Positions 19,101 through 24,911 of a stretch of 24,911 nt of DNA are shown here, in pieces. Made by a program: the position numbers and the translations under genes. A model generated the notes under the pieces. It saw only the letters and a program-made list of their open reading frames with translations, was not told where the DNA came from and did no database searches. Each line of letters begins with the position of its first letter. Positions within the stretch are counted from its first letter, which is position 1. The stretch is from Halocafeteria seosinensis (Eukaryota; Sar; Bigyra; Bicosoecida), in the NCBI GenBank assembly GCA_001687465.1, contig LVLI01000235.1, positions 1-24,911 of the forward strand. The letters are read 5' to 3'.

Positions 19101-22100
19101 AATGGTTTTTGTGCTCAGACTGATAACATATAAAGGGAAACGGCGTCTTTGCAGATATTTGCGATCCAATGAATTATCGGATTTGGATCCATGGTCGTTA
19201 ACTGGGCTGAGGAGCCTGGAAAAGCTGTACGAGAGCACCTTTTTTAGAGAACTACTTTTTCCATGCCCACGTACTTGTATTGCTCTTTTACTTGGTTGTC
19301 CAGAAATATGAGAAGGAATAGTTTGCGAGGTGTGACTCGTCCACAATTATTCGGAGTGGACAATCTTGAGGCAATGTGAGTAAATGCTACGAGCAGCCGA
19401 TGCTCACTGTTTCGAGTTCTCACATTCTTGTATTGACACAGATATTATGAACATAACGAAATTGAAGTTTTGAATGCGATGGCATTTGCGGATGATGGAG
19501 AGAATATCATGTTCCTGTGAGTACAATGCATGCGGAAACCAGACATGTCACTATCAACTCAATGGGAATGTATCCTTGCATTGTCCGCAGTGGCCTTACT
19601 GACAACCCTGGAGGAGGAAGTTGCCCGTCCATGCAACTTGGAGGAGAATTTACGTATGAAGCTTCTGCTATTGCTGACTGCAAGAAGCAAGTGCCGTTTT
19701 GCCGGGATCACCAAGAAGTGGAAAACTTTGAAGACGATACAGTCATGAACCACGTTCTCCCTGCAGCCGGAGGGGAATTCGAACTGGTCCCGACCGATAT
19801 CGATGGCTATAATTGGCAAGGGTACATTTTCCAGCCAAAGGCCTGGGTTGAAATCACGTCTCTTCTCGGGGGTGCGACAAGTGGCAACTTTAGTGCTGCC
19901 ATTTTCCCAGTTGTGGAGATACAATCATGTCGTGGGGAGCTTCAACTCTGGGAGCTCGGTGCGCCTCTTGTCATGGTGAATTTCACGGCCGAGGAAGATC
20001 CAGGTTGTATGCATGTTCCTGAGAGTTTGTCAGAACCGGTAAACCTATCCCCTTCGAAGAGGTACTTCCTCGGGCAGGGAAGACACAGCGACGCGGAGGC
20101 CAGTGGTAATCATTATGTCACAGACATGTTTACAGTTGATGATGCCATTTCATCGGATATTTTTGGTTCGTGGGAACCGACAATGGATCAGATTGGTACT
20201 GCCTCGTTTACCCTGAATCGGACTGGGCTCCCTCAAGAGCTTACAGGTTGTACGGGAGAGTTGAGTGAAATTATGCCGGTGCTCGGACTACGCTGGAGAC
20301 TAGACGAAGCACCAGTGGTGCGCATCGTTGGGGACAGCGTAAAGCAGGGTGGATCAGAATGGACAGGATACGTATTCGAAGTCGATCAGCCTATGGCTGT
20401 ATCGGCATTGGAGGGACAGGCTAACAGTCCCGATTTCCAAGCAGCACTCTTTACCGTTGATAGTGGTACCTGTGACCCTTTGGCGTCTGATCCAGGAAGT
20501 TGCACTGCGAGGGATGTGTTAGCGCTGGCCGATTTTAGCGAATTTGACAGCGTTTCTCAGACTTATTCTCCACCCTGTTTATCTGCGTCCATCCGGCTGG
20601 CTCCTGGTACAGTGTATCTCCTGGCCCAAGGCAGCATCAATAGCAGCAGCGGTGAACATTCTTTCGTGGACACGTATGACAGAGCCAATTTGTTTCAGCA
20701 TGGTTTTAGTAGCCGCTTCGTGTGGGGACCGTCCGGCAATTCAAAGGCATTGAAATACGGAATGACCGGTATGGCATCAGAGGTACTTGGTAAATCTGCG
20801 GATGTGACCGGAGTAAACCCACTCTTGGGACTTCGCGTGTTGTTGAATGCTCCAGAAACAGTACAAGGACAGGCTTGGGTTCCACAACAGGTCCAAGTGG
20901 GGAATTCTAGCCTAGATCCGTCAATCGATGCGAGTTTCTTCCAGCTTGCCGGATACATCTTCAATGTAACGCAGTCAATTGTAGTGACCAAGCTGATCGG
21001 AGGAGCTACAAGCCAAGAGTTTAGGGTGGGTCTGTTTTCGATGGATGCAAATTCTCCTTGCGGACCGTTTAGCCAACCCGGCGATTGTGAAATGGCGAAT
21101 ACATTGGCTAGTGCCCCCTTTGTCCAGTCGACTGATGGGCACGTTCCAGCTTCACTAGCACATACTGTGGTGCTGCAACCCGGGACAACGTACTACATCG
21201 CACAAGGTCGTGAAGAAGGGGCAACAATGGGAGTCCATCTTCTGGCTGATGAGATGACTATCACTACTGAATCAATGCCGACCTTCGGGTTCTGGGGAGG
21301 AGAACAAGGATCTGAGACCCTGGTGTATGGTGTGGGTACATCGTTCAGCACCACTAGGAAGTTACCTCGTGTAGGTTTTGAATTTTTAGCTCTCGCAGAC
21401 TTGCCTGCCGTTGCCCAATTTGTTCAAGTGATTGACACACCCGAGATAAGTAACTCAGAAGTTGCCGAACCTCTGAGTGGTGAATGGCAAGGATATGTTT
21501 TCCAGGTGAGGGAGAGACTGGAAGTAACCGGTTTGCTGGGAGGGTCCACGGATTCGAATCACATGGTAGCCATATTTTCTGTGAGTGAGAACGATAATTG
21601 TGACCCCAAAAATGTTTCTGCATCCGCCTGTTCGTTGGAGAGTGTTTTGGGAGAATCACGCTTCTTAGTGGAGGCAGACGATGGATTCTTCGTTCCCGAT
21701 ATTTTGAACGCTTCTATTGTCCTAGAGCCAGGAACGACATATGCTATTGCACAAGGACTTGCTACCGTTGTGGATGAACGCAGGGAACTCAGTCGTGGCA
21801 GCCCGCCCGTGTACACTCGTGATAATGTCTACGATATTCGGAGGCGTATTCTCGGTCGTGCACCCATTTCAGCATGGGGGCCGGGGGTGTCGGACGCTGC
21901 TAACCCTTCGTTGTGGACAGGGACCAAGTCGTTATATTGGGATCAAATGGGCTCAGCCGAGGGACTCCTTGGACAAAGCGCGAGAGGTCTTGTCTCTTCC
22001 TTGCCAATACTTGGGATGGACTTTGCCTCTTCTTTCTCATGCTGGCCCGGAGAAGAAGTAGTGGATTTTTCAGACCACAAGGGAGAAGATAAAAGGATTT

Positions 22101-22654
22101 CATGTCCTTCTGTAACCCCTTCTTGGTCGCCGTCTCCCTCCGCTAGTCCGTCGCCTTCGCAGTCTGGATCCCCGACTCCTAGCTTGTCCTCGTCGCCGTC
22201 TTCGGCTTCCTCGTCTCCGCGTAGCTCCCCGTCCGCATCCGTCACACCTGCTTCCACTGTACCCAATACAGACGATTTTGGTGGGGACGACACTTTGGAC
22301 GATGTTGGCCGGGACGACGAGTTCGTTGACGATGACCACTTCATGCAGGATGACCACTTCATGGATGATGACCACTTCATGGATGATGACCACTTCATGG
22401 ATGATGACCACTTCATGGATGATGACCACTTCATGCATGATGACCACTTCATGCATGATGACCAATTCATGGATGACGGCCCTGTGTGTGTGTGTGATTC
22501 TTTTGATAGCAATCGCTGCCCCCGAGAAGAAGCCCGGTGTTGCGACCTATCTGGATATCTTCCGTGCGACTGTGTTTGCGACCTAAGTGATCCTTCTTCC
22601 CCTTGTGATGCATCGCACATTCTGTGTTGTCATGTGGACGGTTTTTGCAATTAA
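16166..22654 (+). CDS. Giant secreted LRR protein with four repeated C-terminal domains
   Basis: A 21-exon gene, 5,100 nt, 1,699 residues. Exons: 16166-16317, 16380-16457, 16523-16594, 16656-16805, 16882-16959, 17046-17117, 17199-17504, 17562-17642, 17714-17785, 17852-17923, 17994-18065, 18134-18205, 18268-18339, 18403-18648, 18716-18793, 18851-18922, 19005-19076, 19155-19226, 19304-19375, 19442-19516, 19591-22654. All 20 introns (57-86 nt) are GT-AG and phase 2. Order: signal peptide (hydrophobic core MLTLLLLVTTSAEA); three blocks of Cys-rich N-cap, six LRRs and C-cap; four copies of an unrecognised ~185-residue domain; Ser/Pro stalk; eight Asp/His hexads; Cys-rich end. No membrane span or GPI-type tail, so probably secreted or wall-bound. 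Likely role is extracellular recognition or adhesion (inference from LRRs). No kinase or other enzyme domain. First of two adjacent ATGs used; start at residue 16 would also give a signal peptide. Confidence 0.9.
16380..17117 (+). repeat. LRR block 1 (six repeats, exons 2-6)
   Basis: Exons 2, 3, 5 and 6 (72 or 78 nt) each encode one repeat of the L.L..N.I..L pattern; exon 4 (150 nt) encodes two, as if an intron was lost. The intron always splits the codon of the conserved Leu (or Ile) that opens the repeat. The block is opened by the exon-1 Cys cap (SDCCQISGGTLVSCENC) and closed by exon 7 (NLGGNPGVDQCDP). Confidence 0.88.
17199..17504 (+). other. Exon 7: C-cap, Ser/Pro stalk and next N-cap
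   Basis: A single symmetric phase 2-2 exon of 306 nt joins LRR blocks 1 and 2. It carries the closing cap of block 1, a Ser/Pro/Thr stalk (PSPSASPSITPTSSPSVSPS) that is probably O-glycosylated, and a new Cys pattern (IGCCVFFDDVLLYCDC) opening block 2. It resembles the longer stalk near 22120-22260, so the stalk type is used twice in this protein. Confidence 0.85.
17562..18339 (+). repeat. LRR block 2 (six repeats, exons 8-13)
   Basis: Six exons of 81 or 72 nt each encode one repeat (for example LNLGSNEVERLQSCVFQGLS and LTLARNKLIYIEEGSFSGLS). All are phase 2-2. Exon 14 closes the block (HFGQNDCPQTIDDNPGLFGC). Confidence 0.9.
18403..18648 (+). other. Exon 14: C-cap of block 2 and N-cap of block 3
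   Basis: A 246-nt phase 2-2 exon. It starts with a C-cap-like segment (DNPGLFGCP), then a Cys-rich segment (CRQLEFCYGPGLCCDFHTTY) ending NCRCKGTVL. This has the same CC...C.C spacing type as exons 1 and 7 but lacks the Ser/Pro stalk. Confidence 0.82.
18716..19516 (+). repeat. LRR block 3 (six repeats, exons 15-20)
   Basis: Six exons of 72-78 nt, each one repeat (for example LYLQRNNLTELEENTFAGLC and LSLSNNRLSRIDAGAFCGLD). All are phase 2-2. The block closes at the start of exon 21 (GLTDNPGGGSCPSM). Confidence 0.9.
19754..22045 (+). repeat. Four tandem copies of an unrecognised ~185-residue domain
   Basis: Within exon 21 four diverged units each begin near a (W)xGYxFxV motif, encoded at about 19814, 20360, 20946 and 21485 (spacing 546, 586 and 539 nt). 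Shared order: GYxF.V, a V(T/S).L.GG/GQ segment, a strand with F...(I/L)F.V, a Cys, a hydrophobic A.F segment, then PGT.Y..AQG, a segment near GFW/WGP, and an end like P.LGLR..L. In copy 1 the PGT.Y..AQG element is altered (PSKRYFLGQG). The pattern suggests an all-beta extracellular domain. I do not recognise a named family, and no intron separates the copies, unlike the LRRs. Confidence 0.8.
22120..22262 (+). repeat. Ser/Pro-rich stalk in the LRR protein
   Basis: Low-complexity coding stretch of Ser, Pro, Ala and Thr (SPSPSASPSPSQSGSPTPS and onward) between the fourth repeated domain and the Asp/His hexads. It is probably an extended O-glycosylated spacer of wall-associated type. The DNA is TCC/TCG/CCG-rich and differs in base use from its surroundings. 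Confidence 0.85.
22328..22471 (+). repeat. Eight 18-bp tandem repeats encoding DDDHFM-type hexads
   Basis: Eight in-frame 18-bp units (GATGATGACCACTTCATG type) encode hexapeptides: DDDHFM five times (first and third to sixth), QDDHFM once, HDDHFM once and HDDQFM last. The units are nearly identical in DNA, especially units 3-6, so the array arose recently by slippage or unequal exchange. It is flanked by acidic sequence upstream and a Cys-rich segment downstream. The Asp/His spacing suggests binding of divalent metal; that is inference. Confidence 0.92.
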
Positions 22655-22841
22655 AGTTGTATTGTTGGTACTTGTACCCTATTATTAATGCATGACTTTC
22701 TCATAATTAACGACCTTCCATCAAGGATCCTAGAGGGTCCACATTATCCCGGAGTTCACAATAAACTCCACACTATCCCGGACTCCATACTGTGTGTATC
22801 GGTATTGCTCCTACCAGAAGACGCGTCTGCTACAGGCTACA
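22655..22841 (-). repeat. Retrotransposon 3' flank with dispersed and tandem repeats
   Basis: Contains a short tandem repeat (TCCACATTATCCCGGAGT at about 22738 and TCCACACTATCCCGGACT at about 22768) and, at 22793-22838, the second copy of the 46-bp dispersed repeat. It directly follows the retrotransposon frame on the minus strand, so it is best read as that element's 3' untranslated region. An ATTAAA just after the LRR stop codon (about 22651) may serve the LRR transcript. Confidence 0.5.
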
Positions 22842-23821
22842 CTACGCTGTATTAGGGGTGAGCTCTACCCTGAAACGGTCCAGCATCTTCATGTTGTGGC
22901 GCATCAACGTGACTGCCAGTTTGGCCGTCGTCAGCTTGCCGTAGGTCCGCATCTACCTTGTTCTCTTGAAGACCTTGATTGCGTCTTTCCCGAAGCCGCC
23001 GGTCGCCTCTACCGCGAACGGGATAATTTCCGTCTGGTGGCCATATTTTGTCCGCATCATCTTCTCCGTTTCTGTCTGCCGCGATGGGGAGGGGTCTTGA
23101 TCACCCGCGAGAATAAAATGGCTAAAATATAAAAGCAAAAATATAATGTTAAAACAAAAAACTAAAATAAAATATACCGTGATAGGTCTTCCCGCTGTCC
23201 TTGCCGTGAACGGGCTTTGCACTGTTACATCGACGTACAGGGTGCGCGTTGGGCCGTTTGCTACCAGGTTCATTACTGGCCTTGCCTTTCCTTCGTTTCG
23301 TGGGTCTACGAGCACCTCTCTCTCCATTGGCATTTGACTCATGCGAATGTAGTTCGCCAGTTCCACTGGTATCCCGTCATGACGGCGGACCCTTTGCGTG
23401 GCGTTGCCTTCTTTGCCGTACCCTACTGTAGTGCGTGGTGTAGCAGCTCGTCGATTGGTCCTTCTGTACAGCATTCACCGGATGGCCTCGTAAACAGGTT
23501 GGTTTGGGGAAGCCCTAGGCGTAGGCGCAGTGCTACCATGTACTCGGCGTCGGTTAGTGTAAATCCTTTCCTTGGTGCTGCGTATACCCATGGTGCTGCC
23601 CCGTCCGTTTGGCATACTGTCAGTAACGCTTTCTGATGTGGGTTTAGCGTCCCTGTCAGAGTCCGTGTAGCTACTCTCAGCAATCTGCAGTCGCCATGAC
23701 GAGGCCCATGCCAGCCGGTTCCAATCTTCCCAGCTGCTCCCATTGAACTCGGCTGGCCCAGCATCATCATCAGAAGACACGACACTAGTAGCTTCCATCC
23801 CTGGGTCTCTTCATGTAACAT
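22842..23821 (-). pseudogene. Decayed 3' end of a non-LTR retrotransposon (C-terminal to the RT)
   Basis: Minus-strand frames 23821-23423 and 23474-22953 together match the region after the reverse-transcriptase domain of non-LTR retrotransposon proteins. In order: EYMVALRLRLGLPQ, a Cys...Gly..(I/V)D...HAL zinc-knuckle-like segment (GPIDELLHHALQ), then RRHDGIPVELAN, then LYVDVTVQSPF and IIPFAVEATGGFGKDAI. A frameshift separates the two frames between HHAL and the RHD motif. A TAG at 22955-22953 interrupts a frame that continues to another stop at 22844-22842 with family-like sequence (KLAVTLMRHNMKML). An AT-rich stretch near 23110-23170 may be an insertion. The RT and endonuclease domains are absent: a 5'-truncated, dead copy, as is usual for LINE-type insertions. 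Confidence 0.78.
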
Positions 23822-24042
23822 GCGATATCGTTACTGAGCCACATTTTAACAAGGATTCCAAATATAGTCTTGGACTCTGGATTCATCCATGCAATGTACA
23901 TCCGAGGGAGTAGCTTTGAAATTGCTCCCTCGGATGTACATTGCATGGATGAATCCAGAGTCCAAGACTATATTTGGAATCCTTATTAAAATGTGGCTCA
24001 GTAACGATATCGCATGTTACATGAAGAGACCCAGGGATGGAA
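23793..24042. repeat. Near-perfect palindrome: two 118-bp arms, 14-bp loop
   Basis: Left arm 23793-23910, loop 23911-23924, right arm 23925-24042. By position-by-position comparison 117 of 118 pairs match; the single mismatch is C at 23850 opposite A at 23985. The left arm overlaps the 5' end of the retrotransposon fragment, so the right arm is an inverted copy of its edge. The transcript would form a long hairpin. Possible origins: fold-back template switching at insertion, a foldback element, or an assembly/library artefact. Confidence 0.93.
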
Positions 24043-24340
24043 ATGTATTATTTTAACCGTGGGTAAAATATATTTTTGCCGATGTGGGCGATTTGTCCTG
24101 TACACAATAATACACACTACAGTACTACAAAGATGTTGATCGGAAGCTTTCCTCACTCATCTGCCAAAGCGCCGAGGTAAATCTACTTGCTTGCAGCAAA
24201 CAAAGCAAACAAAACGATTTTAGCAGAATAACACTGTTGGTTACGAGGCGAGCGCCGTCATAAGTTCATTATTCTAGCCATCCTCTGTTGCCTCAGTGTT
24301 CAGTAACTTTAGTCTAGTTGGGATGCATATCCCCAGGGGC
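24043..24340. other. AT-rich spacer, nothing recognised
   Basis: About 300 bp between the palindrome and the terminal duplication. No exon or repeat was recognised beyond simple A/C-rich runs near 24195-24215 (AGCAAACAAAGCAAACAAAA). Confidence 0.4.
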
Positions 24341-24903
24341 ACACACGTATGTGACAGATAGCCCACCGGCGCGGGAGTTGACCGCATCCTCTTAACGAGG
24401 AGCGGTATGCGCCCGTGTTAAGCCCGTTCCTGCAGCCTTGCTGACATGCGCAGTGAGGGAACGCAACACTGGTTGGCATCGGAGGGGAAGCCATGCCTCC
24501 GCCCACGATGTCAGGGGTACCGTCACCCAGCTTGAAGTACACATCTCCTGCTCGAGGTCGAAGAAGGTGCGGCTGCCCAGGTCCTTCTGAAGCCACGAAA
24601 CCGGTTCCCACATCCGTGCTGCCTCTGGGTAGCCCTTCTAGTGGACGAGGATCCGCTTGTCGTAGAGCCTGGGGTGGGGAATCCACTAACACACACACAC
24701 ACGAATGTGACAGATAGCCCACCGGCCGGGAAGTTGACCACATCCTCTTAACGAGGAGCGGTATCCGCCGTGTTAAGCAGCGACGGGCCCGCTGTTCCTG
24801 CAGCCTTGCTGACATGCGCCGTGAGGGAACACAGCACTGGTTAAGCTCAGGAGGCATCGGGGGAGGAGCCATGCCTGCGCCCACAATGTCAGAGGTACCG
24901 ACA
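24341..24903. repeat. Diverged direct duplication at the window edge
   Basis: Copy 1 at 24341-24525 and copy 2 at 24695-24903, same orientation, offset about 354-356 bp at the start. They share long blocks: GTGACAGATAGCCCACCGGC, CATCCTCTTAACGAGGAGCG, CCTGCAGCCTTGCTGACATG and a CCATGCCT...GCCCAC..TGTCAG.GGTACCG end. Copy 2 carries small insertions (near 24778-24794 and 24845-24853) and is preceded by a CA run (24689-24702). Open frames of up to 191 codons cross both copies but are interrupted or shifted between copies, so coding is doubtful. The array may continue beyond the window. Confidence 0.8.
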
Positions 24904-24911
24904 AGGCTCAG

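Noticed and set aside
19517-19590. Translation start of a separate gene in the open frame before exon 21
   Set aside because: The stretch starts with GTGAGT and ends with CCGCAG, so it is the last intron of the LRR gene; the LRR cap motif begins just after the acceptor.
22328-22471. CRISPR-like array because of regular short repeats
   Set aside because: Units are directly adjacent 18-mers with no spacers and lie in frame inside a eukaryotic coding exon.
22100-22620. Long open frames antisense and out of frame to the stalk and hexad array (poly-Ser/Trp and Val/Ile-rich products)
   Set aside because: They are by-products of the 18-bp repeat and of Ser/Pro codon bias; the sense frame is the continuation of a 21-exon gene.
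23108-23170. AT-rich GT...TTTTAG segment in the retrotransposon frame taken as an intron
   Set aside because: Removing it in phase leads to a TGA soon after, while the unspliced frame stays open; an AT-rich insertion is more likely.

Overview
The window is nuclear DNA of a eukaryote. Seven genes can be modelled exon by exon and contain 45 short GT-AG introns (48-92 nt, most 60-80), including housekeeping genes found only in eukaryotes: COP9 signalosome subunit 7, a P58IPK/DNAJC3-type chaperone and a TTC1-type TPR protein. Small introns, close gene spacing, Ser-Pro-rich stalks and a huge modular extracellular leucine-rich-repeat (LRR) protein suggest a unicellular eukaryote or alga. I could not fix the lineage from sequence alone. 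No rRNA, tRNA, CRISPR or bacterial-type operon was seen.

Layout. 1-4242: minus-strand genes. These are the 5' part of an unrecognised gene leaving the window (1-741), a possible signal-peptide protein (1773-2573, weak), and a well-resolved seven-exon unrecognised gene (3046-4242). 4243-5263: no resolved gene, but a short plus-strand BRCT-like fragment. 5264-13104: plus-strand genes. These are CSN7 (5264-6311), an unresolved multi-exon candidate (6814-7218), a ten-exon ankyrin-repeat gene (7564-9786), the ER co-chaperone P58IPK/DNAJC3 homologue (10135-11809) and a TTC1 homologue (12022-13104). 13105-16165: a degenerate tract with a frameshifted chromodomain-like fragment, a relative of the retrotransposon 3' end seen at 22.8 kb, GC-rich hairpins and a T run. 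16166-22654: one 21-exon gene for a secreted protein of about 1,699 residues. It carries three blocks of six LRRs, each mostly one LRR per exon, then four copies of an unrecognised ~185-residue domain, a Ser/Pro stalk, eight Asp/His hexapeptides and a Cys-rich end. 22655-24911: mobile and repeat DNA. It holds a decayed 3' end of a non-LTR retrotransposon on the minus strand, a near-perfect palindrome with 118-bp arms, and a diverged duplication of about 190-210 bp at the window edge.

The genes do not form one pathway. CSN7 acts in cullin deneddylation, P58IPK in the ER lumen, TTC1 in chaperone adaptor work. The most distinctive content is the LRR gene: all 20 of its introns are phase 2 and all internal exons are multiples of three. 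The ankyrin gene follows the same principle with nine phase-0 introns. Both are built from symmetric repeat-exons that can be duplicated, lost or skipped without breaking the frame, which is the architecture expected of expandable recognition proteins.
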